Shown here: in pieces, positions 7,813 through 17,929 of the stretch
Layout: every line of letters begins with the position of its first letter
Position numbering within the stretch: the stretch's first letter is position 1
Assembly (NCBI RefSeq): GCF_000797445.1
Contig: NZ_JSWF01000025.1
Coordinates: 248,001 to 312,000, forward strand
Source: Lacinutrix jangbogonensis
GTDB lineage: Bacteria > Bacteroidota > Bacteroidia > Flavobacteriales > Flavobacteriaceae
Length of the DNA stretch: 64,000 nucleotides
Direction: 5' to 3'
Position numbers and translations under genes: made by a program
The notes under the pieces: model-generated
Databases searched by the model: none
Told to the model about the DNA's origin: nothing
What the model saw: only the letters and a program-made list of their open reading frames with translations

Positions 7813-9148
7813 AGAACTATTTAGCGATTTTGATGGTGTTTCTGCAAAAGCATGGAAACAAAAAATTCAAGTAGACCTTAAAGGTGCCGATTATAACGAT
7901 ACATTAATCTGGAATACTACTGAAGATATTAACGTAAAACCATTTTATCATGCCGACGATTTTGAAAACGATTCGTTTCTAAATGTACTATCTAACGGTT
8001 GGTCTATATGCCAAACTATTTTTGTTTTTGATGTAGAAAAATCTAACTCAAAAGCTATAAATGCTATTGAAAGAGGTGCCGAATCGATTACTTTTATTAT
8101 TCCAAACACAAAAGTTTCTATTGATAATTTATTAAAAAATATCGATCCCACTTCTACTCCATTATATTTTGAATTACAGTTTTTAGACTCAGATTATGCT
8201 AAGAAATTATCTACCATTCCTGGTGTTTATCTTTTAACAGATAGTATTGGAAACCTTGCCAAATCTGGTAATTGGTTTACTAATTTAAAAAGTGACCACG
8301 AGCAATTAGAAAAAATTGTATCAGCGAATAGCAATACGCTTAGCGTAGATTTAAGTTTATACCAAAACGCAGGTGCAACTATAGTACAGCAATTGGCTTA
8401 CAGTTTAGCGCATGCTAATGAGTATTTAAATCTGTTTACAACTGATTTTAAATCGCAAATCACTTTTAAAGTTTCAGTTGGAACAAATTATTTTTTCGAA
8501 ATAGCGAAACTACGTGCTTTACGCGTACTTTGGAAAACTTTAGCTTCAGAATATGGGGTTAATAACCAATGCCATATTATCGCAACACCCACAAAACGCA
8601 ATAAAACAATTTACGACTACAATACCAATATGTTGCGTACAACCACAGAATGTATGAGCGCTATTCTTGGTGGTGCAAATACAGTTTGTAATCTCGCTTA
8701 CGATGCTATTTACCATAAAGACAACGAATTTGGAGAGCGCATTTCTAGAAATCAGCTTTTAGTTTTAAAGCACGAGAGTCATTTTAGTACTGTCGAAAAT
8801 GCTTCGGATGGTGCTTATTATATTGAAAGTCTAACGCAACAACTAGCTGAAAAAGCATTGGTTTTATTTAAAGAGATTGAAAGCAAAGGCGGTTTTCTTA
8901 AACACTTAAAAGAAGGGTTAATTCAGAAAAAAATAAAAGAGAGTGCAGAAAAAGAGCAAGCCCATTTTAATAGCGGAGCGATAACATTATTGGGTACAAA
9001 TAAACATCCAAATACTGATGATAGAATGAAAGACGATTTAGAACTCTATCCTTTTTTAAAAATGAATGCAAGAAAAACACTAATTGAGCCTGTTTTAGAA
9101 AGGCGATTAGCTGAAACCATAGAACAAAACCGATTAAAAACCGAATAA
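7805..9148 (+). CDS. mutA: methylmalonyl-CoA mutase small subunit
   Basis: 447 residues of the MCM TIM-barrel family, lacking the C-terminal B12-binding domain. This is the non-catalytic small subunit that pairs with the large subunit encoded further downstream. The barrel segments NYFFEIAKLRALRVLW and TTECMSAILGGANTVCNLAYD are recognisable and match the equivalent positions of the large subunit. The enzyme interconverts succinyl-CoA and methylmalonyl-CoA. It overlaps the FtsB-like gene by 8 bp. Unusually, two lipoprotein genes separate it from its partner. Confidence 0.92.
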   Translation: MSKELFSDFDGVSAKAWKQKIQVDLKGADYNDTLIWNTTEDINVKPFYHADDFENDSFLNVLSNGWSICQTIFVFDVEKSNSKAINAIERGAESITFIIPNTKVSIDNLLKNIDPTSTPLYFELQFLDSDYAKKLSTIPGVYLLTDSIGNLAKSGNWFTNLKSDHEQLEKIVSANSNTLSVDLSLYQNAGATIVQQLAYSLAHANEYLNLFTTDFKSQITFKVSVGTNYFFEIAKLRALRVLWKTLASEYGVNNQCHIIATPTKRNKTIYDYNTNMLRTTTECMSAILGGANTVCNLAYDAIYHKDNEFGERISRNQLLVLKHESHFSTVENASDGAYYIESLTQQLAEKALVLFKEIESKGGFLKHLKEGLIQKKIKESAEKEQAHFNSGAITLLGTNKHPNTDDRMKDDLELYPFLKMNARKTLIEPVLERRLAETIEQNRLKTE

Positions 9149-9158
9149 ATATTTATAA

Positions 9159-9875
9159 ATGAAAACAATTTTTAAACTTTTAGCTTTAGTCATTTTAGTT
9201 ACATTTTCAAGCTGTGATAACTCGAAAAAAATAGAATACAAATACGCAGAAAGCCCAAAATTATTGGCTTGCGATTACCCGAATGGCGACTTGTTAAAAG
9301 AGGCAGTATATTCTTTCGAAAATGATATTACTAACGCCTACGACGAGAAATATAAAAATGTCACTAAAGGGTATTCTAGCTTTATAAACTATAGAGTAAG
9401 AGGTAACGTAAACATAAAAGATATTGCAAGCGAGCACAGTTTAAAAATTGCAAAAGCCTTAAAAGAAGACACTAGTTTATGGGTTACAACTAATGGTAAA
9501 ACGTCACTTAACAACTCACATCCTTTAATAGACTGCATTGCAAATAATATAAAAGACAAAGACATTAAGGCAACTTACAATGCTTTATTGGCTACTAACA
9601 GTTTAAAACCAAAATTAATTTTACCGCTCTTATCTAGTAGCGCAAAAGTTATGCAGGCAGATGGGAATTTAAAATCTTATGTGGCTTTTGAATTATTTTA
9701 TTCTCAATTATTAAATGTAAAGTTAGAAGACTTAAAAAACCCAAATCCGAAACCACAGCCAGAGCCCGCGAAACCATCAGTTAAAGGTGTAAACTTTAAT
9801 AGTACACCTAAACAAGTAATTCCTGCAAAAGCACAAGAAAAAAAAGACGCTCACGCAGGACATAATCACGATTAA
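9159..9875 (+). CDS. unknown lipoprotein between mutase subunit genes
   Basis: 238 residues, not assignable to a named family. The signal peptide has the lipobox FSSC at about residue 19. The middle is mixed alpha/beta. The C-terminal third has a proline-rich stretch (PNPKPQPEPAKP) and ends in a histidine-containing tail (HAGHNHD) that could bind metal. It lies 10 bp after mutA, and its stop overlaps the start of the next lipoprotein gene (TAATG), so it is translated with the mutase operon. Function unknown; surface or periplasmic location inferred. Confidence 0.75.
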   Translation: MKTIFKLLALVILVTFSSCDNSKKIEYKYAESPKLLACDYPNGDLLKEAVYSFENDITNAYDEKYKNVTKGYSSFINYRVRGNVNIKDIASEHSLKIAKALKEDTSLWVTTNGKTSLNNSHPLIDCIANNIKDKDIKATYNALLATNSLKPKLILPLLSSSAKVMQADGNLKSYVAFELFYSQLLNVKLEDLKNPNPKPQPEPAKPSVKGVNFNSTPKQVIPAKAQEKKDAHAGHNHD

Positions 9876-10510
9876 TGAAATACTATAAAATAATATTATT
9901 ATTTTTTATTTTATTATCCTTTCAATCTTGTATTGAGGGCGTTAAAGGCCTACAAAGCTGGATTGATGCTTCAAACATAGAAGAAGTTAAAGGAGAATAC
10001 CACTTTCTTTCAGAAGATGGTATTAAAGTATTTTTACCAAGCGTATTCAAAAAACACACAACTGAAGAATATAAAGGGATTATAAAAAAACTCTTACCAT
10101 CTAAAGATTTTAAATTAGAAGATAAGAGACTTGAGCTTCTTAAAAAAATGGATGGTAATTTTAGTGTCTTTTACGATAAAGAAACACAATCCACGTTTAC
10201 AGTTAACTCATTACCTTATCAACCTATTTACAAAAAAGATGCCCAATATCTTTTAGGGATGATTAGAATGAATTACGAAAACAACAATAAAGATCCAGAC
10301 ATAGAATACACAAAGGTTACTGCCAAATATAATGCAGATAGAGGACCACAAATATTTAAGGCTGTCTTTAAAATTGAAAATACTTCAACAAAAATCGTTA
10401 GTTATATTTTTACTTATGTTATTTCTGCAAATGAAAAAACAGCGTGGATACAATTACAATCGCCTTACGAAAATGGCGTTGACGATTATTTGAATAAATT
10501 AGTTATGTAA
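9875..10510 (+). CDS. unknown lipoprotein upstream of mutase large subunit
   Basis: 211 residues with a lipoprotein signal (FQSC at about residue 19). The mature part is mostly beta-strand and has no motif I recognise. It overlaps its neighbours by one base on each side (TAATG junctions), so expression is tied to the methylmalonyl-CoA mutase genes. No link in function to the mutase can be read from the sequence. Confidence 0.75.
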   Translation: MKYYKIILLFFILLSFQSCIEGVKGLQSWIDASNIEEVKGEYHFLSEDGIKVFLPSVFKKHTTEEYKGIIKKLLPSKDFKLEDKRLELLKKMDGNFSVFYDKETQSTFTVNSLPYQPIYKKDAQYLLGMIRMNYENNNKDPDIEYTKVTAKYNADRGPQIFKAVFKIENTSTKIVSYIFTYVISANEKTAWIQLQSPYENGVDDYLNKLVM

Positions 10511-12666
10511 TGAATAGAAAAAACCTTCAACATATTACAATTAAATCTGAAGCTAAAACCCCAGATTCTAAAAAAGTTTGGCATTCTACTACAGCTGAAG
10601 ATATTGCTGTAAAATCGAATTATACCAAAGCAGATTTAGAAAACTTAGAGCATTTAGGTTTCGTTGCAGGCATTGCTCCAAATTTACGTGGACCTTATTC
10701 AACTATGTATGTTCGCAGACCTTGGACCATTAGGCAATATGCAGGATTTTCTACTGCTGAAGAAAGCAATGCGTTTTACCGCAGAAACTTAGCTGCAGGA
10801 CAAAAAGGTTTATCTGTAGCTTTCGACCTAGCAACACATAGAGGCTACGATAGTGACCACGAACGCGTTGTTGGAGATGTTGGAAAAGCAGGTGTTGCTA
10901 TTGATAGCGTTGAAGACATGAAAGTGTTATTCGACCAGATTCCGCTAGATAAAATGAGCGTTTCTATGACTATGAATGGTGCTGTTTTACCAATTTTAGC
11001 ATTTTACATTGTAGCAGCCGAAGAACAAGGCGTTGCACTAAAAGAATTAGCTGGAACCATACAAAATGATATTTTAAAGGAGTTTATGGTTCGTAATACC
11101 TACATCTATCCTCCTACACCATCCATGCAAATTATTTCGGATATTTTTGAATACACGAGTAAAAACATGCCAAAATTTAACAGTATTAGTATTTCGGGTT
11201 ACCACATGCAAGAAGCTGGCGCAACCTGTGATATTGAATTGGCTTACACCTTGGCAGATGGTTTAGAATACATAAGAAAAGGATTAGTAGCAGGAATGGA
11301 TATTGACACATTTGCACCTCGCCTATCATTTTTCTGGGCTATTGGCATGAATCATTTTATGGAAATCGCCAAAATGAGAGCAGCTAGGATGTTGTGGGCA
11401 AAATTAGTGAAGCAATTCAATCCTAAAAATCAAAAATCATTAGCATTACGAACGCATTGCCAAACGAGTGGTTGGAGTTTAACAGAACAAGACCCATTTA
11501 ATAACGTAGCACGAACAACCATAGAAGCCACTGCTGCTGCTTTTGGTGGCACACAAAGCTTGCATACTAACGCACTAGACGAAGCCATTGCGCTGCCAAC
11601 AGATTTCTCAGCAAGAATTGCAAGAAACACTCAAATATTTTTACAAGAAGAAACCAATATTACCAAAACGGTTGATCCTTGGGCTGGAAGTTATTATGTT
11701 GAAAAACTAACACATGATATAGCACAAAAAGCTTGGTCTTTAATTGAAGAAGTTGAAGAGCTTGGTGGTATGACTAAAGCTATTGAAGCTGGTATTCCAA
11801 AACTAAGAATTGAAGAAGCTGCTGCACGAAAGCAAGCACGAATAGACTCTGGACAAGATCTTATTATTGGGGTTAATAAATATGTTTTGGATGAAGAAGA
11901 TCCGCTTCATATTTTAGAAGTCGATAACCAAACGGTTAGAAAGCAACAAATTGAACGTTTAGAGAAAACAAAAGCTGAACGCGACGATAAAAAAGTTACT
12001 GAAGCTTTGCTTCATTTAACTCAAGCCGCAAGATTATCTGCAGAAACTAAAGATTCTAATGTTAGTGCAGAAAATAATTTACTACATTTAGCAGTAATAG
12101 CAGCAAAAGAACGTGCTACTTTAGGCGAAATTAGTGATGCTTTAGAAGTTGTTTATGGCAGATATAAAGCACAAATAAAATCATTTTCCGGAGTGTATAG
12201 TAAAGAGATAAAAGACGACAAGAGTTTTGCGAAAGCAAAACAGTTAGCAGACCAATTTGCAGAGCAAGATGGCAGAAGACCACGTATTATGATTGCCAAA
12301 ATGGGACAAGATGGCCATGATCGTGGTGCAAAAGTTGTGGCTACAGGTTATGCAGATATTGGTTTCGATGTGGATATTGGTCCATTATTTCAAACTCCTC
12401 ATGAAGCTGCAAAACAAGCTGTTGAGAACGATGTGCATATTCTTGGCATTTCCTCTTTAGCAGCAGGACATAAAACATTAGTGCCTCAAGTTATTGAAGA
12501 ACTTAAAAACTATGGTCGCGAAGATATTATGGTAATTGTTGGTGGCGTAATACCAAAACAAGACTACCAATATTTATTTGATGCTGGTGCAGTTGCTGTT
12601 TTTGGTCCTGGAACAAAAATTAGTGAAGCTGCAATTACTATTTTGGAAGTTTTGATTGACGAATAA
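10510..12666 (+). CDS. scpA: methylmalonyl-CoA mutase large subunit
   Basis: 718 residues. The N-terminal substrate-binding TIM barrel has [19 protein letters not shown], the [18 protein letters not shown] signature and [16 protein letters not shown]. The C-terminal cobalamin-binding domain has [13 protein letters not shown], with His603 as the lower axial cobalt ligand, followed by GISSLAAGH and GGVIP. This is the catalytic subunit, which rearranges methylmalonyl-CoA and succinyl-CoA using adenosylcobalamin. It is the last gene of the operon. A decayed copy of its last codons and downstream flank recurs about 5.3 kb further on (see findings). No terminator is visible after it. Confidence 0.96.
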   Translation: MNRKNLQHITIKSEAKTPDSKKVWHSTTAEDIAVKSNYTKADLENLEHLGFVAGIAPNLRGPYSTMYVRRPWTIRQYAGFSTAEESNAFYRRNLAAGQKGLSVAFDLATHRGYDSDHERVVGDVGKAGVAIDSVEDMKVLFDQIPLDKMSVSMTMNGAVLPILAFYIVAAEEQGVALKELAGTIQNDILKEFMVRNTYIYPPTPSMQIISDIFEYTSKNMPKFNSISISGYHMQEAGATCDIELAYTLADGLEYIRKGLVAGMDIDTFAPRLSFFWAIGMNHFMEIAKMRAARMLWAKLVKQFNPKNQKSLALRTHCQTSGWSLTEQDPFNNVARTTIEATAAAFGGTQSLHTNALDEAIALPTDFSARIARNTQIFLQEETNITKTVDPWAGSYYVEKLTHDIAQKAWSLIEEVEELGGMTKAIEAGIPKLRIEEAAARKQARIDSGQDLIIGVNKYVLDEEDPLHILEVDNQTVRKQQIERLEKTKAERDDKKVTEALLHLTQAARLSAETKDSNVSAENNLLHLAVIAAKERATLGEISDALEVVYGRYKAQIKSFSGVYSKEIKDDKSFAKAKQLADQFAEQDGRRPRIMIAKMGQDGHDRGAKVVATGYADIGFDVDIGPLFQTPHEAAKQAVENDVHILGISSLAAGHKTLVPQVIEELKNYGREDIMVIVGGVIPKQDYQYLFDAGAVAVFGPGTKISEAAITILEVLIDE

Positions 12667-12775
12667 CAAGCACCTTAATTTATGAAATTTATCAACTAAC
12701 TTCGACTACTTGTGCTGAACTCGCTTTAGTAATATGCGATAAAATTAATTAAAAACCCACCTTATCTTTTCGTTT
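12631..12775 (+). repeat. direct repeat copy A: scpA 3' end and flank
   Basis: The last 12 codons of scpA plus about 110 bp downstream. GCAATTACTATTTTGGAAG begins the copy. A divergent copy lies at 17930-18050. Matching blocks include AGTTTTGATTGA, TGAAATTT, CTAACTTCG, GCGATAAA/GCGAA and CCTTATCT, in the same order and nearly the same spacing. Confidence 0.65.
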
Positions 12776-12795
12776 TAAAACATTTAAAAAGTTTA

Positions 12796-13506
12796 TTATG
12801 GTGTTTTTAGAACTCTATGCACTTCCTGTTTATAGCTCACTCCTATTGGTATTTCTAATGTATCAACTTCAACATCATTGGCTGTATATGCTGTAATTTT
12901 ATCCGTATTAACAATATATGATCTATGCGTTCGAAGAAAATTTTTTGGTAACTTTTGTTCAAAATCACTAATCTTATCTTTGGTAACAATGCTTGTTTCC
13001 TTGGTATGTATCTGTATATAATCTTTTAAGCTTTCAGCATAAATAATTTCTGAAAATAAAATTTTATAATTTTTCTTATTTACATTAACATATATAAAAC
13101 CCGAGCTTCCATCCTTTTTAGGAATATCAACTTCTGTTTTATAATTACTTTCAATTGTTTTAAAGTACTTATTAATCGCTTTAAAAAAACGATCAAAAGA
13201 AACGGGCTTTAGTAAATAATCTACCACTTCTAATTCATAACTTTCAATTGCATATTCTCTATAAGCCGTTATAAAAATAACTTTTGGTGGGTTACTCAAA
13301 GATTTTAAAAAATCAATTCCAGTTAACAGTGGCATTTGAATATCTAAAAATATCAAATCAACAGGCTTAGATTTCAACACTTCAAAACCTTCCAAGGCAT
13401 TGTTACATGTCGCTATTACTTCCAAATTAGGAATTTTAGCAATATGTACTTCAATCAATGCTATTGCAAGAGGCTCATCATCTATAATTATACATTTTAC
13501 TTTCAC
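12796..13506 (-). CDS. LytTR-family response regulator
   Basis: 236 residues. The receiver domain has acidic pocket DDE (residues 9-11), phospho-acceptor Asp55 in LIFLDIQMP, TAYREYA and the Lys in YLLKPV. The C-terminal LytTR DNA-binding domain (about 135-236) includes FLRTHRSYIVN. It acts with the histidine kinase encoded 10 bp upstream. LytTR regulators often control secreted or envelope factors, and the divergent gene for a secreted hydrolase is an obvious candidate target. It lies inside the block bracketed by scpA-tail repeats. Confidence 0.93.
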   Translation of the reverse strand: MKVKCIIIDDEPLAIALIEVHIAKIPNLEVIATCNNALEGFEVLKSKPVDLIFLDIQMPLLTGIDFLKSLSNPPKVIFITAYREYAIESYELEVVDYLLKPVSFDRFFKAINKYFKTIESNYKTEVDIPKKDGSSGFIYVNVNKKNYKILFSEIIYAESLKDYIQIHTKETSIVTKDKISDFEQKLPKNFLRTHRSYIVNTDKITAYTANDVEVDTLEIPIGVSYKQEVHRVLKTP

Positions 13507-13516
13507 TTATTTAATT

Positions 13517-14599
13517 TTAAGTATTTAAATTTATTTCCAGTTTTACTTTGTATGACGTTTTACCGTCTACAATTTCCATTGCATATTTATTGGGATAAAT
13601 TAATTGCAACTGACTATTTGTATTCACAAGTCCAATGCCTTTTTTATAATTTGTGATATCTTTTTGAACCTGTTCTGGCTTTGTATTAAATATAGAAAAT
13701 AATAACTGCTTATTTTTAACTCCAATCTCCATTCTTATCTTAGGAATAGTAATTGCTCCACTCGCTCCATGCTTAAATGCATTTTCAATAAGTGAAACTA
13801 AGATTAATGGCGCTATTTTAGTCTGAGGATCATCAATATTTTTATTAAAAACGAGTTCTAGTCTATTTCCATAGCGTAACTGTTCTAAATCTATATAATT
13901 TTGTATCAACTGAATTTCTTCAGCAATTGTAACACTGTTTTCGTTGCATTTATATAACATATAGTCTAACATTTCTGACAGTTTTAGAACAGTTTCAGAA
14001 GCTTTTTCAGATTTCTGAAGCGTTAGTGCGTACAAATTATTTAATGTGTTAAATAAAAAATGTGGATGAATCTGAGCCTTCATAAAATTCAATTCTGCAA
14101 TTATCTTTTCTTTTTTCAATAGTTCTGCTCTACTTTTTTCTTCGAAACGTTCTTTTATAAGCTTAACGCAGGCAAAAAGAAACACCGATAAATAGACTCT
14201 ATGAAAAAAATCTTGATACAGTCTTTTTACATCAGATGCAATTTCTAAAAGAGATTCTTTTCTAAATGGTGGCTCTCTATACAATTCTTCCACAACATAA
14301 ATCACCAATACACGAGCTAGAATAGAAAACACATACGTTCCAATTAAAAAAAGTATCCCGAAGAGTACATATTTCTTCTTGTATAAAAACGTAGGGTTTA
14401 AAAAATAAATGAGATAATAAGAAGCTATTATTTGAGGAAATAATAAAATAACATTCCGGTTAAAGGATTCAGATATTGAACCATAGCCATCTTTCATTGC
14501 TAAAGTATAACATAACAATAAAAGCATCCAAAATATCACATGACCCAACCAACGTTTTTGAAGCGTAACATTAATATACTGTGAAAATGAGTTATTCAT
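13517..14599 (-). CDS. LytS-type sensor histidine kinase
   Basis: 360 residues. Four hydrophobic segments in the first 150 residues form the membrane sensor, with no large periplasmic domain. A short coiled coil follows, then the His_kinase motif QIHPHFLFNTLNN with the phospho-accepting histidine near residue 180. The ATP-binding N box is LIENAFKHG and the G box is KGIGLVN. It is the partner of the LytTR regulator 10 bp downstream. The sensed signal is unknown. Confidence 0.93.
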   Translation of the reverse strand: MNNSFSQYINVTLQKRWLGHVIFWMLLLLCYTLAMKDGYGSISESFNRNVILLFPQIIASYYLIYFLNPTFLYKKKYVLFGILFLIGTYVFSILARVLVIYVVEELYREPPFRKESLLEIASDVKRLYQDFFHRVYLSVFLFACVKLIKERFEEKSRAELLKKEKIIAELNFMKAQIHPHFLFNTLNNLYALTLQKSEKASETVLKLSEMLDYMLYKCNENSVTIAEEIQLIQNYIDLEQLRYGNRLELVFNKNIDDPQTKIAPLILVSLIENAFKHGASGAITIPKIRMEIGVKNKQLLFSIFNTKPEQVQKDITNYKKGIGLVNTNSQLQLIYPNKYAMEIVDGKTSYKVKLEINLNT

Positions 14600-14655
14600 A
14601 ATTTCAAAAGTACATAATAACTATTGTCATGTTCAAAATATCGATGAGTTATCGT

Positions 14656-14735
14656 CTATTTATCCTTAATACCCATTTGCTATTGACGAGATAAAAACGT
14701 TCTACAGTATCAACTCTCGATGGTTAATAAATAGT
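14656..14735. promoter_or_regulatory. imperfect inverted repeat between kinase and hydrolase genes (possible operator)
   Basis: CTATTTATCCTTAATACCCAT (14656-14676, 21 positions) faces ATGGTTAATAAATAG (14720-14734), whose reverse complement is CTATTTATTAACCAT. The arms sit about 45 bp apart in the 224-bp divergent region between the LytS kinase and the secreted hydrolase. This spacing would suit a dimeric regulator, but binding is unproven. Confidence 0.35.
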
Positions 14736-14823
14736 CATTCGACGATATACCAAAATCAATACTGCTTTAATGAAGTCTTTTGCATTATCAAAAGGATTTC
14801 ACTAATTAACAAAATCAAAAATA

Positions 14824-15795
14824 ATGAACATTAAATTATTAACTATTATTTCAATAGCCTGTATCGGATTTATCAATTATTCGTTTGCACAAAAAAACAC
14901 ACTAGAAACAGTTCACTTCAATGATGGCTCAGGTTCTTTTATAATCAGTGGAGGAAAAGGATATGAAAATATTGACCTTACTGTTTACTACCACAAACCA
15001 AAAAAGTTTAATCACTCTACAAAAGTATTAGTTGTTATTCCTGGATCAGGAAGAAACGGTGATAGCTATCGTGATTCTTGGATTAAAGCCTCAGAAAAAC
15101 ACAATGTATTAATTCTATCACCTTCATATCCTGAGAAAAATTACAATTATGGAGGTTACCATCTAGGAAACATGATTACGGTTTTAGATATCAGTAAAGG
15201 ATTCTCCTACAAAAAGAATACTAATCAAGTTTGGATGGATGAAGATGTAGCAGAATTTAACCTAAATACAGATCCAAGTGTATGGATATATAGCGATTTT
15301 GATAGACTGTTTTCAATTGCTAAAAAATCTCTAAAACTCAAAGCAAAAAAGTATGATATGTTTGGGCATTCTGCTGGTGGGCAAATTTTACATCGCTTTA
15401 CAATATTCTATCCAGAATCTAAAGCTAACAGAATTTTAGCTTCAAATGCTGGTTCGTATACACCTACAGAATACCAAACAAATTTTCCATTCGGAATTAA
15501 AAACACAATGACAAAAAAGAAAAACTTAAAAAAATCATTTAGAAAAAACTTAACAATTTTCTTAGGGGAATTGGATAATGCTGATGAAAATGGAGGTAAA
15601 ATGCTACGCTCAGAAACCGTTGATCTTCAAGGAACACATCGATTAGCCAGAGGGACTTATTTTTACAATAAAGGTTTAAAAACAGCACGATCAATGAATA
15701 CCAAATATAATTGGGAGCTTAAAATCATTCCAGGTGTTGGTCATAATCAAAGAAAAATGGCGGAAGCAGCGGCTGTTTATCTTTATGAAAACTAA
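14824..15795 (+). CDS. secreted alpha/beta hydrolase
   Basis: 323 residues with a Sec signal peptide ending SFAQ. The fold opens with VLVVIPGSGRNGDSYRDSW, containing the oxyanion-hole region. The nucleophile elbow is GHSAGG with Ser183. A plausible acid lies in GELDNADEN, and the catalytic His in PGVGHNQ near the C-terminus. This layout resembles polyhydroxybutyrate-depolymerase-like or esterase-type hydrolases, but the substrate cannot be told. It is divergent from a two-component system and ends at a strong terminator, so it is a single-gene unit. Confidence 0.82.
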   Translation: MNIKLLTIISIACIGFINYSFAQKNTLETVHFNDGSGSFIISGGKGYENIDLTVYYHKPKKFNHSTKVLVVIPGSGRNGDSYRDSWIKASEKHNVLILSPSYPEKNYNYGGYHLGNMITVLDISKGFSYKKNTNQVWMDEDVAEFNLNTDPSVWIYSDFDRLFSIAKKSLKLKAKKYDMFGHSAGGQILHRFTIFYPESKANRILASNAGSYTPTEYQTNFPFGIKNTMTKKKNLKKSFRKNLTIFLGELDNADENGGKMLRSETVDLQGTHRLARGTYFYNKGLKTARSMNTKYNWELKIIPGVGHNQRKMAEAAAVYLYEN

Positions 15796-15824
15796 TATTC
15801 AATGATAGATAATTTAAAATCAAA

Positions 15825-15858
15825 AAAACCTGAGCAATACTAGTATTGTTCAGGTTTT
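15825..15858 (+). terminator. rho-independent terminator
   Basis: 16-bp stem AAAACCTGAGCAATAC / GTATTGTTCAGGTTTT with one G-T pair and a tiny loop, lying 30 bp after the hydrolase gene. The rest of the gap to 16158 has no gene. It contains a small palindrome ATCCAA-GTTT-TTGGAT at 16015-16030 and is AT-rich. Confidence 0.82.
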
Positions 15859-16158
15859 ACTAGTTGGTTGTAATCCTTGAATATGTTTTATCAATTATTA
15901 AAGACTTAGCACTATTTGTCTTTAAATTTATGGAATCAAAGCAGAAATCCCTACTATTATAACTTCACCATATTATAAACCTAGCACCGTTTTTTTTGAG
16001 TAATGTCCGCACTAATCCAAGTTTTTGGATGGTTTTCCATTTTGTGATTTAATTCCAAAAAATTAATTTTAAAGTTGTCTTTCACACTAAAAAAAATGAA
16101 CTTCAAAATTACTGATATTATATAAATAGTGTAACTTACAAATATAAAAACACGTCAT

Positions 16159-17886
16159 ATGATATCACGCTCTTCACTTTTACTTGCAATGGTAATTACC
16201 ATTCTTTTTTTTAGTTCTTGTTCTGATTCAAATAAAGAATTTGCCACTATGATTATTCATGGCGGAACTATATACACTGTAGACTCCAAACAAACAACTG
16301 TAGAAGCAGTAGCCACAAAAAACAATAGAATTCTTTTTGCGGGAACATTAGTTGAAGCTGAAACCTACAAAAACGAACAAACGCAACGTATTGATTTAAA
16401 AGGCAAAACAATGACTCCAGGTTTAATTGAAGGTCATGGTCATTTTATGGGATTAGGTTATAGCGAACTGCGCCTTGATCTTATGAATACAAAAAGCTAC
16501 CAAGATATTATTGATGCGGTGGCTGAGCGCGTTAAAACTGCAAAACCCGGTGAGTGGATTACAGGTAGAGGATGGCACCAAAGTAAATGGGATAGTATGC
16601 CAGCTAACCTTGTTAAAGGATTTCAAACACACCACAGACTTAGTGAAGTTTCTCCGGACAACCCTGTTTATTTGGGCCATGCCAGCGGACATGCAGGATT
16701 TGCTAATGCTAAAGCTATGGAGATTGCAGGTTTACAAGTATTAAACAAAGAAGGTATTAAAACGTTTGAAATAGAAGGAGGTGAAGTTTTTGTAGACGCA
16801 TTTGGGCTGCCAACAGGAGTCTTTAATGAACGTGCACAATCACTAATTTACAAACATATCCCTAAAGATACGCCTGAAACAGATGACAAGGCTTTTAATC
16901 TGGCTATTAAAGCCTGCTATAAAAATGGCATTACCAGTTTTCATGATGCAGGAATTGACAGAGAAACAATTGCGCTCTACGACCAAATGAAAGCGAACGG
17001 TAACATGGGCATTAGAATCTATGCCATGCTCACAGGTTGGGACAAAGAACTACTTAATGAGTGGTATTTAAAAGGACCAAATGTAGACCCAGAGCATCGT
17101 TTTACTATACGGTCTGTAAAATTAAATTGTGATGGTGCTTTAGGATCTCGTGGTGCTTGGCTTTTAGAATCTTATTCAGATCAACCAGACCACTTTGGGC
17201 ATGAGACACTTCCAATGGATTTTGTAAAAGAAACGGCTACAAACGGACTTAAAAATGGGTTTCAAGTTTGCGCACATGCTATTGGTGATCGCGCCAATAG
17301 AGAAATTCTAGATCGCTATGAAGCGGCATTAAAAGAAAACTCAACGTTAGATGCTGATCATAGATTTAGAATAGAACATGCACAACATTTACACCCAGAT
17401 GATATTCCTCGTTTTGCAGAATTAAACGTGATTCCCGCCATGCAAGCAGTTCATCTGTCTTCTGATAGACCATGGGCAATTGACCGTTTAGGCAAAAAAC
17501 GTATTAAAGAAGGCGCTTATATGTGGCAAGCCTTATTGCAAAGTGGCGTCCCAATTGTTAATGGAACGGATGTTCCTGTGGAACCGATTAATCCTATAGC
17601 CAGTTTCTATGCCAGCGTAAGCAGGAAAACGCTAAAAGGCACTCCAGAAGGAGGCTATGAACCAGATCAAAAAATGACCAGAGCACAGGCTTTAAAATCT
17701 TATACATTAGATGCCGCTTATGGTGCTTTCGAAGAAGACATAAAAGGATCTATTAGAATAGGTAAGCTTGCCGATTTTACGATTTACAATCAAGATTTAA
17801 TGACAGTTGCAGAAGATGAGATCTTAAAAACCGCAATAGTCATGACCATTTTTGATGGTAAGATTGTTTATGAGCTGAATGAATAA
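16159..17886 (+). CDS. exported amidohydrolase, YtcJ-like (Amidohydro_3)
   Basis: 575 residues with a lipoprotein signal (LFFSSCSD). This is a metal-dependent amidohydrolase of the YtcJ branch. The metal-binding HxH is at residues 93-95 (EGHGHFMG). GRGWHQSKW, HAIGDRANRE, RIEHAQH and NGTDVPVEP carry the further metal ligands and catalytic residues. The C-terminal GKLADFTIYNQD is the usual end of the composite domain. Length is normal. Substrate unknown. It is the last gene of the block bracketed by the scpA-tail direct repeats. Confidence 0.9.
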   Translation: MISRSSLLLAMVITILFFSSCSDSNKEFATMIIHGGTIYTVDSKQTTVEAVATKNNRILFAGTLVEAETYKNEQTQRIDLKGKTMTPGLIEGHGHFMGLGYSELRLDLMNTKSYQDIIDAVAERVKTAKPGEWITGRGWHQSKWDSMPANLVKGFQTHHRLSEVSPDNPVYLGHASGHAGFANAKAMEIAGLQVLNKEGIKTFEIEGGEVFVDAFGLPTGVFNERAQSLIYKHIPKDTPETDDKAFNLAIKACYKNGITSFHDAGIDRETIALYDQMKANGNMGIRIYAMLTGWDKELLNEWYLKGPNVDPEHRFTIRSVKLNCDGALGSRGAWLLESYSDQPDHFGHETLPMDFVKETATNGLKNGFQVCAHAIGDRANREILDRYEAALKENSTLDADHRFRIEHAQHLHPDDIPRFAELNVIPAMQAVHLSSDRPWAIDRLGKKRIKEGAYMWQALLQSGVPIVNGTDVPVEPINPIASFYASVSRKTLKGTPEGGYEPDQKMTRAQALKSYTLDAAYGAFEEDIKGSIRIGKLADFTIYNQDLMTVAEDEILKTAIVMTIFDGKIVYELNE

Positions 17887-17929
17887 GTCGACTTAAATTA
17901 GAATAAGAAAAAACTTGTAATACTTAACT

